Under the pieces are notes generated by a model. The model ran no database searches. It saw nothing but the letters and a program-made list of their open reading frames with translations, and had not been told where the DNA came from. A stretch of 15,346 nt of DNA from CAINVV01 sp964506325 (GTDB taxonomy: Bacteria > Bacteroidota > Bacteroidia > Bacteroidales > Prolixibacteraceae). Positions 1-7,611 of the stretch are shown in pieces. The stretch is from NCBI GenBank assembly GCA_964506325.1, contig CAZDLO010000086.1, forward strand, positions 1 to 15,346. Direction: 5' to 3'. Numbering within the stretch: the stretch's first letter is position 1; each line of letters opens with the position of its first letter. Made by a program: the position numbers and the translations under genes.

Positions 1-2447
1 ACGATGATGCAGCCTTCCTCGCCATCCCCGACATATCCCGTTCTGAATCGGATGGCAATGCCGTATTTACTGTAACACTTACTGGAAATACCGGTGGAAG
101 CTTTACCGTCAATTTCGCGACGGAAAGCAATACCGCCGGTCAGCCCGCCGATTATACCACGACAACAGGAACACTGACTTTCAACGGCAATAACGGGGAG
201 AGCCATACCATCACAGTTCCGCTTATCAACGACAGCCGTTATGAACCGACTGAAGATTTCTTCATCAGGCTCAGCGCTGTAACCAATGCCCTGGTAACTT
301 TCGATAACCAGGCTGTCTGTACCATTACCAACGATGATCCATTCCTGATCATTGATGCTGTTGATGATGCAGGAAGTGCAAACGGATACAGCGGTGGTAT
401 TGCCGTGGCGGATGTTCTTGCCAATGACCGCCTTGACGGGGCTGTGGCAACAACCGGAAGTGTGGCTGTTACCTTCATAGGTTCCTCTTCTCCGAATGTG
501 GTACTCCGTGAAACTGCTGTAGTCGTTTTGCCGGGAACTGACCCTGGGACCTTTACCCTTACCTACAGGATTGCTGAACTGGATAATCCGGACAACATGG
601 ATGATGCATCCATATTGGTTACCGTACTTCCGTCAGTTAACGCCAATGATGACCTGGTCGTAACGGATGAGGATACTCCTGTAGGAGGTAATGTCCTCAC
701 CAATGACAGCAATCCGGATGGTATTTCAGTGTCAGTTCAGAAGTTTGATGCGCTTGGAGTTACCTATGAGCCAGGCAGTACTGTGACATTTGGAGGGGTG
801 GGAACCATGACGCTCAACGGAGATGGCAAATTCACCTTTACCCCAGTGCCGGATTATTTCGGACCTGTTCCGGTTGCCTGGTATACCATCAACAACGGAC
901 AGGGTGGCATATCCGTCGCCCGACTGATAATCACTGTTGTGCCGGTGAATGATGCTCCGGTAGCGCTGAATGACTCAGTAACGATTTACCAGGGCAATAC
1001 ACTGAACGGCATCTCCGTGCTCCTGAATGACAGCGATCCCGATGCTGATGTGCTGAAGGTCAGTGCACAGCCGGTTACCGTTCCTGCGCATGGAATATTG
1101 CAATACAATGGCGACGGAACCTACGTTTATGTTCCAGCTGCTGATTTCTACGGGGTTGACAGCTTTGTCTACAGGGTCTGCGACAATGGAACACCATCTC
1201 TTTGTACAACTGCCAGTGTAATAATTAACGTAATACACGTGAATCATGCACCGGTTATTTTAAACCCGGCACAGGTTGTAACAATGAACGAGGATTCAGG
1301 ACCTGAGTTCATACCCGGATTAGGCAGTGTAACGGATTTTGACAAAGATACCCTGCAGATATCCTTCGTCGTCAAACCTCAGCATGGAAGTGCTGTCTTC
1401 GATGTCAATGGAAACATCCTATACAAGCCTGATCAGGATTTCAACGGGAAAGATTACCTATCTTTCCGGGTATGCGATAATGATACCCCGGGTCTGTGTG
1501 CTACTGGTACCGTTGTCATAAATGTAATGCCTGTCAATGATTACCCGGTTCTGCCCAATAGATTTTTAACCATTACCATGAAGCAGAATACCGGTCCGGA
1601 GAAAACCGACGTGCTGACTGGTGTTTCCAACACCGACGGAGATAAGCTTACTGTTAAGTTTCTCCTGCCATCCATCAACGGAAAGGTATCACTTTCAACC
1701 ACTGGCGAGGTACTGTATACTCCGAACAGGGACTTTGTTGGTGTCGATTTAATTATCTACCAGGTATGTAAAAACGGTATCGGGGATTATTGCTCACAAG
1801 GCCAGATTGATATTACTGTTACACCGGTTGCCTTGCCTGTTAACCCTCCTGAAATCTCTGCGATTCATGAGACAATCAAGCAAAATCAGACCCTGTTATT
1901 CAGCCAGAGCGAGTATACATCCGGTTTTACAGGGTACAACGGCAGGCAGCTTGTTTCTGTCAGGGTTGAATCCCTGCCTTCACACGGTCTGCTTCAGCTT
2001 TCCGGCATAACTGTTGGAATTGGACAGGAAATATTGCTGGCGGAACTGAACAAGCTTTCTTATGTTCCTGTGCAGGACTTTACCGGTGACGACTCATTCC
2101 GTTGGTCGGCCTTCGATGGAAGTCAGTACAGCACTACTTCCGATTTTGTCTTCATCGTTGTGGAAAAATCAGAGATATTTATTCCGGGAGGTTTTTCACC
2201 GAACGGAGACGGTATCAATGACTATTTCGTCATCAAGGGCGCAGATCAGTATATCGTTAAACTTCGAATATTCAACAGATGGGGTAACCTGGTCTATACG
2301 AATGATTACTATAAAAATGACTGGGAAGGCATGGCAAATGTAGGAATGCTGATTACTAATCAGTTGCCTGGAGGCACCTATTTCTACACCATTAACTTCA
2401 GCAATGGAGAGAAGGAACGAGTTGGTTATCTTACCTTAAACAGATAA
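1..2447 (+). CDS. T9SS-exported multidomain adhesin, C-terminal part (type B sorting domain)
   Basis: This is the 3' part of a large surface-protein gene. The frame is open from base 3, so the real start lies upstream (at least 814 residues seen). An internal ATG at 405 is not the start, because the frame before it already encodes a Calx-beta-like domain (about bases 60-335, ending in TNDD). About six Ig/cadherin-like modules follow, opening with NDAP-type motifs near 354, 639, 948, 1242, 1536 and 1842, a regular spacing of about 98-103 residues after the first. They carry Asp-rich motifs such as LNDSDPDAD, which usually bind calcium. The end (about 2170-2444) is a CHU_C/gliding-motility C-terminal domain, with FSPNGDGIND and FNRWGNLVY. 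In the known family this is the T9SS type B sorting signal, cleaved during export. It stops with a double TAA and sits 4 nt before a PorP/SprF gene, the usual partner of type B substrates. The ligand or adhesion target cannot be told from sequence. Confidence 0.93.
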   Translation, partial: DDAAFLAIPDISRSESDGNAVFTVTLTGNTGGSFTVNFATESNTAGQPADYTTTTGTLTFNGNNGESHTITVPLINDSRYEPTEDFFIRLSAVTNALVTFDNQAVCTITNDDPFLIIDAVDDAGSANGYSGGIAVADVLANDRLDGAVATTGSVAVTFIGSSSPNVVLRETAVVVLPGTDPGTFTLTYRIAELDNPDNMDDASILVTVLPSVNANDDLVVTDEDTPVGGNVLTNDSNPDGISVSVQKFDALGVTYEPGSTVTFGGVGTMTLNGDGKFTFTPVPDYFGPVPVAWYTINNGQGGISVARLIITVVPVNDAPVALNDSVTIYQGNTLNGISVLLNDSDPDADVLKVSAQPVTVPAHGILQYNGDGTYVYVPAADFYGVDSFVYRVCDNGTPSLCTTASVIINVIHVNHAPVILNPAQVVTMNEDSGPEFIPGLGSVTDFDKDTLQISFVVKPQHGSAVFDVNGNILYKPDQDFNGKDYLSFRVCDNDTPGLCATGTVVINVMPVNDYPVLPNRFLTITMKQNTGPEKTDVLTGVSNTDGDKLTVKFLLPSINGKVSLSTTGEVLYTPNRDFVGVDLIIYQVCKNGIGDYCSQGQIDITVTPVALPVNPPEISAIHETIKQNQTLLFSQSEYTSGFTGYNGRQLVSVRVESLPSHGLLQLSGITVGIGQEILLAELNKLSYVPVQDFTGDDSFRWSAFDGSQYSTTSDFVFIVVEKSEIFIPGGFSPNGDGINDYFVIKGADQYIVKLRIFNRWGNLVYTNDYYKNDWEGMANVGMLITNQLPGGTYFYTINFSNGEKERVGYLTLNR

Positions 2448-2451
2448 TAAA

Positions 2452-3384
2452 ATGATCAGGAAAATAGCAACATTAATACTGTTTACCGCACTGGCATTCA
2501 AAGGATATACCCAACAGGATCCAATGTATTCCCTGTATGTCTTCAATGGATTACTGATCAATCCTGCATACGCAGGAACAAGGGAGGTCCTGAATGCTAC
2601 TGTGTTGTACCGTAATCAGTGGGTCAATATTCCGGGGGCGCCGGTGACAGGGGGTGTTTCTTTGGATTCACCAATAAAGAATGAAAAGATAAGCCTGGGA
2701 CTGAATGTCTTTTTTGACAAGATCGGAGTAACAGATCATACAACTGTTTCCGGTATTTATTCCTACAAGCTGAAGTTTCAGAAGAGCGTTCTTACCCTGG
2801 GACTTGAGGCAGGTGCAGGCTTCTTCAATTCTACGAATTCTGAAGTCAGGCATTCGGATGATACAACCGTTGACCCTGCATTCGTCACGGATTACCATAT
2901 GGTGTTACCCAATTTCAGCTGTGGAGCCTATTATTACCGGGATCGTTATTATGCCGGTCTATCGGTCACCGATATTCTGGGGAAAGCAATTCAGAACAGG
3001 CTTTATCCAAATACAGCCAATGATGTGTCTGTTAATGTGGTAAGTCACTTCTTCCTGAACACAGGCTACCTGCTGGACCTTTCTCCTGCCATGAAATTCC
3101 AGCCCTCTGTCCTGTTGAAATATGTCCCCGGTGCTCCGCTGGAAGCCGATGTCAATGGCGTTTTTTCGTTGGTCGACGTGCTGTACCTGGGTATCGGATA
3201 CAGGAGCAATGCCTCTGTAAACTTTTTGACGCAGGTAAGGCTGAACCAGCAGCTCTGCCTGGGTTACTGCTATGAATATTCTACCAATGAGCTGAGTTCT
3301 ATTACCAGCGGCTCACATGAGGTCGTTCTGCGGTACCAATTTGATTTTTCCAAAGGCAAAATTCTGACACCACGATTTTTTTAA
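2452..3384 (+). CDS. PorP/SprF family type IX secretion outer-membrane protein
   Basis: A 310-residue protein, the usual size for the family. It starts with a hydrophobic signal peptide (about residues 1-20), followed by the family opening QQDPMYSLYVFNGLLINPAYAG (about 21-42, quoted in part: QDPMY, NPAYAG). Next come RNQW and a GAP-x-T segment, then alternating amphipathic strands to a C-terminal strand rich in aromatics (VVLRYQFDF), as expected for an outer-membrane beta-barrel. Known PorP/SprF proteins work with T9SS. Members paired with CHU_C proteins are needed to export or anchor those substrates. The gene begins 4 nt after the adhesin stop and ends 13 nt before the OmpA/PD40 gene, so the three are very likely co-transcribed. 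This is probably a substrate-specific paralogue, not the core PorP of the organism, though the window alone cannot prove that. Confidence 0.93.
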   Translation: MIRKIATLILFTALAFKGYTQQDPMYSLYVFNGLLINPAYAGTREVLNATVLYRNQWVNIPGAPVTGGVSLDSPIKNEKISLGLNVFFDKIGVTDHTTVSGIYSYKLKFQKSVLTLGLEAGAGFFNSTNSEVRHSDDTTVDPAFVTDYHMVLPNFSCGAYYYRDRYYAGLSVTDILGKAIQNRLYPNTANDVSVNVVSHFFLNTGYLLDLSPAMKFQPSVLLKYVPGAPLEADVNGVFSLVDVLYLGIGYRSNASVNFLTQVRLNQQLCLGYCYEYSTNELSSITSGSHEVVLRYQFDFSKGKILTPRFF

Positions 3385-3397
3385 AAATTAATTTGGT

Positions 3398-5566
3398 ATG
3401 AAGTACAAACTCTTTTTAATCTGCTTGTTGGTGCCTGCTGCTTTGACAGCTCAGGATAAATTCATCATTAGAAAAATGGCAGATGCGTATTACAATAATT
3501 TTTACTTCTCCAAGGCTATTCCTTTGTACGAACAGCTGGTCAGTAAAAATCCTGAAGATGCACAACTCTACCTGAAACTGGCAACAATCTACGACCATGT
3601 CAATGACAATAACAATGCGGAACGTTGTTACAGGGAGCTGATTGCCAGGGACAGTACTAAGGCGGAATATATGCTGAAATATGCGCAGTCCCTTGCCAGA
3701 AATGGAAAATACAACCTTGCCGCCCGATTTTACGAAAAACTTGGCAAGGATAGCATTGGAAACAACCGCTGGAAAAGCTTTGTGAAGGCCTACAACAATA
3801 TGCAGCTCTTTTACCTTGATTCTGCACGCATTAAAATTTCCGGGACCCCTTTTTCTTCCCGGGCCGACGATTTCAGTCCTGCCCGCTACGGCAATGCAAT
3901 AGTCTTCTCGAGCGACCGCTCCGGCTTTACCAATCTGCGCACCAGTTACAACTGGACCCAATCTCCGTTCCTCGACCTTTTTGTGGCAGATCCGGATTCG
4001 GAAGTAGCCTCCCTCTTCTCAGACAACCTGAATTCAGTTTACCATGAGGGTCCGGTAACTTTTAACAGAAATCAGGACACAATCCTGTTCACACGGAGCA
4101 ACAGCGACCATCTGAAACTGCACAGGAACCAGGAAGGGATCAACACCCTGGGAATGTTCCAGGCTGTCCTGGACAAGGAGAATAAAAAATGGACAAGCCT
4201 TACCCCGCTGAACCTTAACAACATCAATTATTCTGTTGAACACCCGGCTCTCAGCCCGGATGGAAGGGAACTGTTCTTTTCCTCTGATATGCCGGGAGGT
4301 TATGGAGGAATGGACCTGTATGTTTCACGCAGGAGCAGGGATTCTGTTGGAAATGTCTTCTGGGGAACACCTGAGAATCTTGGTTCCGGAATTAATACTC
4401 CCGGTTATGAAGTGTTTCCGAATATGGATGGAGAGGGGAACCTTTGGTTTGCCTCCAATGGCATTCCGGGATTGGGTGGACTGGATCTCTTTTTTGCAGC
4501 CAGGCAGGAATCAGTATTTGAACCTCCGGTCAATCCGGGTTACCCTTTGAATACCAGGTTTGACGATTTTGGCTATATCCCCGGAGGATTTGGCGAAAAG
4601 GGATATTTTAGCTCAAACAGGAAACATGGCTTGAGGGATGATGATATTTACAGTGTCACCTGTGATAGGAGAAACCTGGTCGTTATGGCTGTAGATACCC
4701 GCACGAATAAGGTGATTCCGGGTGCCCGCATTAAGATCAGCCAGGTTGGTACTTCACCACAGGAAATCAGCCAGGTCTTTCCCGGAAAGGCAATGGTAGC
4801 ATTGGATCCTTTCAGGTCATACAGATTTGCCGGCAGTTGTAACAAATACAAACCCACAGTGCTTGCCCCTGACCGTGGACAATTCCACCAAAGCGACACT
4901 TTACTGATACCCCTCGAAAGGGAAGCTCCTTTCTTTTCTGCCCTTGGACTGGTTTATTCGGCCAGTGACAGGAAACCGTTACAGGCAGTTGTAAAACTGC
5001 ACAACCCATCCTCAGGCTGGATCGGGGAAACCAGGAGTGATGCCAATGGCAAATTCAGTTTTGACCTTGATTCTGAAACCGATTACCTGGTTTCAACAGG
5101 CGATGTGCCGGGTGGAAGGCAATGCAGCGCCGCCGGGTACACTTTCTCCACCAAAGGTATGGTCAGGGATTCAATCATCAGTGTTGCCGTCCCCTTATAT
5201 TGTTCCGGTGATACTGTTAGCCTCGAAGGTATCTGTTTCGATCTCGACAAATACGACATACGCCCTGACGCCGGAATTATCCTGGATAAACTGGTCCGGT
5301 TGATGACCGAACATCCCTCCATGACCGTTGAACTTCAGTCGCACACGGATTGCAGATCCTCGGCAAGGTACAACATGCGACTGTCTGAATCGCGTGCAGA
5401 ATCCGCTGCCGGTTACCTGAGTTCCAAAGGTATTGCTGCCGGAAGGGTCACCTGGAAGGGATATGGTGAGTCTATGCTCCTTAACAGGTGCGCAGACAGG
5501 GTGGATTGCAGCGAAGAGGAACATGCACTGAACCGCAGGATTGAAGTCAGAATAGTTGCCCTGTAA
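3398..5566 (+). CDS. OmpA-family protein with TPR and PD40 beta-propeller repeats (PorE-like)
   Basis: A 722-residue exported protein. Residues 1-18 form a signal peptide (AALTA before Q19). Residues about 30-135 are helical TPR-like repeats. PD40/WD40-like propeller blades follow, with FSSDRSG near 170, LSPDGRELFFSSD near 285-297, LWFASNG near 349 and YFSSNR near 403. Two carboxypeptidase-regulatory-like beta domains lie at about 425-505 and 515-600. An OmpA/MotB domain occupies about 608-722, with the peptidoglycan-contact residues Asp651 (SHTD) and Arg666 (LSESRAES). The architecture matches PorE of the Porphyromonas T9SS, which links the secretion machinery to peptidoglycan. Here it completes an adhesin-PorP/SprF-OmpA trio. 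It probably acts in the periplasm, connecting the outer-membrane PorP-like protein to the cell wall. Whether it is core or a cluster-specific paralogue is open. The region 5567-5720 after it has no gene and no clear terminator. Confidence 0.92.
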   Translation: MKYKLFLICLLVPAALTAQDKFIIRKMADAYYNNFYFSKAIPLYEQLVSKNPEDAQLYLKLATIYDHVNDNNNAERCYRELIARDSTKAEYMLKYAQSLARNGKYNLAARFYEKLGKDSIGNNRWKSFVKAYNNMQLFYLDSARIKISGTPFSSRADDFSPARYGNAIVFSSDRSGFTNLRTSYNWTQSPFLDLFVADPDSEVASLFSDNLNSVYHEGPVTFNRNQDTILFTRSNSDHLKLHRNQEGINTLGMFQAVLDKENKKWTSLTPLNLNNINYSVEHPALSPDGRELFFSSDMPGGYGGMDLYVSRRSRDSVGNVFWGTPENLGSGINTPGYEVFPNMDGEGNLWFASNGIPGLGGLDLFFAARQESVFEPPVNPGYPLNTRFDDFGYIPGGFGEKGYFSSNRKHGLRDDDIYSVTCDRRNLVVMAVDTRTNKVIPGARIKISQVGTSPQEISQVFPGKAMVALDPFRSYRFAGSCNKYKPTVLAPDRGQFHQSDTLLIPLEREAPFFSALGLVYSASDRKPLQAVVKLHNPSSGWIGETRSDANGKFSFDLDSETDYLVSTGDVPGGRQCSAAGYTFSTKGMVRDSIISVAVPLYCSGDTVSLEGICFDLDKYDIRPDAGIILDKLVRLMTEHPSMTVELQSHTDCRSSARYNMRLSESRAESAAGYLSSKGIAAGRVTWKGYGESMLLNRCADRVDCSEEEHALNRRIEVRIVAL

Positions 5567-5720
5567 ATGGAATCTTTACCCTAAGCGGTTGAAAGCACTT
5601 CTGGCATGAATTTCAAAAACTCATAAGTGAGAAAGTGATATTCCTGGCTACAGACACTGACCCTATTCCAGGCAGGGTGGGGCGTTTCCTGCTGGTCAAA
5701 AAGGGAAGACCCTTGAGCCA

Positions 5721-6569
5721 TCAATCTTTTTGTCTGCGGTCCTGCATGGCCAGGGAGGTCAGTTCCGCAGATATCAGCCTCGTTTTGGTGCTGAAATAGC
5801 GCTGGTCTTCTAATCCCAATACGTTTCTGATACCGTGGCAGGCGTCAAAAAGAAAAACCTCTTCCGCCCCGAGCAGGTTCTCACGGGTGATATTCTCAGT
5901 GTCCTGCGGATTAAACCCTGCCTTTTTAACACTTTTAACGACCTCATCCCTGATGGCACATTTATAGCCACCCGAACTACCTGAAGTAAAATATACCATC
6001 CCCTTATCAATGAAGGCAAATGAGCCTCCCAAACTTTCACAGGCAAAACCTTCGCTGTTAAGGATTATCATGTCCGGTTCGTTGAAATCTGAAGCATAGC
6101 GTTCTGCCGATTTCTGAACAAAAAAACCGGAAGGGGAATAAGTAAATTCAGGTTTTGCCTCCTTTCTCTGGTCCTTGTAAAATGAAAGAAGCAATCCGGG
6201 TTCCTTCAGCGGATAGTAGCCCTTTTCAATCTCCTCCGCAGTAAGGATGGTATTTATCTGGTTGTCGGAAGGGAATATCCGTATCGTAACCTTTGCTGCC
6301 TGGTAGAGTTTATTCTTATTCAATAACCTTGAAACATCCTTCTGCAGTAATTTTCCTCCGGCATCTGCCACACCGGTAGGATCCATGCCAATTGAGTTGG
6401 CCGATGCAATGATATGAGCTGAAACAGAAACCAGGAAAAGAACTTCATTGTACTCGGCACGAAAAGACTCGGAGAATCCTGAAGTTCTGTTCTCCAGGTC
6501 AGACAAGGTGAAAACGGCTTCACTTTCTTTGAAAAACCTGCCATTGTACAAGAAATATCCACCTTTCAT
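5721..6569 (-). CDS. Class IV PLP-dependent aminotransferase (aminodeoxychorismate lyase/branched-chain aminotransferase fold)
   Basis: A 282-residue fold-type IV PLP enzyme. The N-terminal YFLYNGRFF is the usual family opening. Lys139 (KPEF) aligns in spacing with the Schiff-base lysine of the family. Glu178 in NSEGFACES matches the conserved EGxxxE glutamate that contacts the pyridine nitrogen. GSSGGYKCAIRDEVV and AEEVFLFDACHGIRNVLG match the phosphate-binding GI-x-R and the EVFLT-x-T-x-GI-x-PV motifs. The substrate cannot be fixed: it could be 4-amino-4-deoxychorismate lyase (PabC), a D-amino acid transaminase or a branched-chain enzyme. The region normally reading NLF-x-V is altered here (GGSFAFI), so it is a divergent member. 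The start ATG (6569-6567) is inside the first unit of the 86-bp repeat array, which therefore forms its leader. It converges on the T9SS cluster. No Shine-Dalgarno is seen; the leader is A-rich. Confidence 0.85.
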   Translation of the reverse strand: MKGGYFLYNGRFFKESEAVFTLSDLENRTSGFSESFRAEYNEVLFLVSVSAHIIASANSIGMDPTGVADAGGKLLQKDVSRLLNKNKLYQAAKVTIRIFPSDNQINTILTAEEIEKGYYPLKEPGLLLSFYKDQRKEAKPEFTYSPSGFFVQKSAERYASDFNEPDMIILNSEGFACESLGGSFAFIDKGMVYFTSGSSGGYKCAIRDEVVKSVKKAGFNPQDTENITRENLLGAEEVFLFDACHGIRNVLGLEDQRYFSTKTRLISAELTSLAMQDRRQKD

Positions 6570-6908
6570 CTGTGTATTGTCTGTTTTTAATTGTCAGATG
6601 GATTACACAATAATCGTTTTCACTCGATTGGAAAACTGTCTCATGTGTAANNNNNNNNNNNNNNNNNNNNNNNNNNNNNNNNNNNNNNNNNNNNNNNNNN
6701 NNNNNNNNNNNNNNNNNNNNNNNNNNNNNNNNNNNNNNNNNNNNNNNNNNTTTTCACTCGATTGGAAAACTGTCTCATGTGTAAGTCATCTGGGTATTGT
6801 CTGTTTTTAATTGTCAGATGGATTACACAAAAATCATTTTCACTCGATTGGAAAACTTTCTCATGTGTAAGTCATTTGGCTATTGTCTATTTTTTAATTG
6901 CCAGATGA
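6566..6908. repeat. 86-bp tandem repeat array with nested inverted repeats, interrupted by assembly gap
   Basis: Copies: one nearly complete unit (6566-6650, one base short at the gap), a partial unit after the gap (6751-6785), a complete unit (6786-6871) and a truncated last unit (6872-6908). The period is exactly 86 bp. Copies differ by only a few substitutions, except for the diverged last one. Each full unit holds two inverted repeats. The first is CATCTG with CAGATG (6567-6572/6595-6600). The second is nested: TTACACA with TGTGTAA (6603-6609/6644-6650) outside GTTTTC with GAAAAC (6616-6621/6631-6636), with a 9-nt loop. The array fills the space between the rhomboid gene end and the aminotransferase start. 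Spacer-like unique segments are absent, so it is not a CRISPR array. True copy number is unknown because of the gap. Confidence 0.93.
6651..6750. other. Assembly gap (100 N) inside the repeat array
   Basis: A run of exactly 100 N, a conventional placeholder length and not a measured distance. The 34 bases before it (6617-6650) are identical to the 34 bases after it (6751-6784), so both contigs end inside the same part of the 86-bp unit. The gap most likely marks collapsed or unresolved repeat copies; the real distance could be zero, negative (contigs overlapping) or many units. Confidence 0.97.
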
Positions 6909-6984
6909 AATCCCGAAAATTTTATAATAGTCCGGCTGGCGATATATACGAATGCTCTTTTCGCTTTTTAAAAATTATCTCGAC

Positions 6985-7608
6985 TTAATGCATGGTCGGG
7001 GAGAAGAGAAGATTGATAAAGTCCCAGATCAGCGAAGGCCTGAAAATTATGGGGGTACAGAATCCGATGATGGCGCCCAGGAAATGGGCGTCGTGCCCGA
7101 TATTGTCCATCTTTTTCCGGCTCATGTAGAATGAGTAATAGAGGTACAGCAATCCGAATATAATGCCCGGCATTGGCAGAATACCAAAGAAATAGATACT
7201 CTCCCACGGGTTAAAGAAAATGGCGGCAAACAGAACTGCAGAGACAGCGCCTGAAGCACCAACAGCATTGTAATAATAATTGTTCCGCTGCTTGATAAGC
7301 GACCACACGCTGGAGAAAATAACCGAACCAACAAAAAGGGCAAGGTAGTAATAGGAAGAATTTCCCCCGAAATTCATTTTAAAATAGTGTTCAACGAGGC
7401 CTCCAAATGACCAGAGAACAACCATGTTGACAATAAGGTGCTCCCAGTTTGCATGAACCAGCGCATGTGAAACAAGGCGGTAGAACTGCTTCTTGTGATA
7501 AATCTTGAATGCATTGAACTGGAATTGTTCAATGACATCCCTGTTGTAAAAAGCCATTCCGGAGGTAAGCGAGATAATAATTACCAACATTAAAGTGATT
7601 GAAGCCAT
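6985..7608 (-). CDS. Rhomboid family intramembrane serine protease
   Basis: A 207-residue polytopic membrane protein with about six hydrophobic segments. It has the catalytic GASG motif (Gly117-Ala-Ser119-Gly120) and the partner histidine His175 in HFLGAIIG (the H-x-x-G-x-x-x-G pattern). It also has the oxyanion-side residues His57 and Asn61 in HANWEHLIVN. These are all the residues needed for an active rhomboid serine protease, so it should cut transmembrane substrates in the inner membrane. It is short and lacks an added cytosolic or zinc-ribbon domain. Its ATG lies 3 nt after the holA stop, implying translational coupling and co-transcription with holA and amn. The pairing with holA looks like shared transcription and not shared function. 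Its substrate is unknown. The stop is followed by about 76 bp of AT-rich sequence and then the 86-bp repeat array. Confidence 0.93.
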   Translation of the reverse strand: MASITLMLVIIISLTSGMAFYNRDVIEQFQFNAFKIYHKKQFYRLVSHALVHANWEHLIVNMVVLWSFGGLVEHYFKMNFGGNSSYYYLALFVGSVIFSSVWSLIKQRNNYYYNAVGASGAVSAVLFAAIFFNPWESIYFFGILPMPGIIFGLLYLYYSFYMSRKKMDNIGHDAHFLGAIIGFCTPIIFRPSLIWDFINLLFSPTMH

Positions 7609-7611
7609 TTG

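Noticed and set aside
6566..6908. CRISPR array
   Set aside because: The whole 86-bp unit repeats with no unique spacers, the period is too long for a direct repeat plus spacer of this kind, and no cas genes are present.
6448..6988. Open reading frames on the + strand across the repeat array (6448-6810 and 6797-6988)
   Set aside because: They run through repeats and N bases, with low-complexity translations and no family similarity; they overlap the aminotransferase on the opposite strand.
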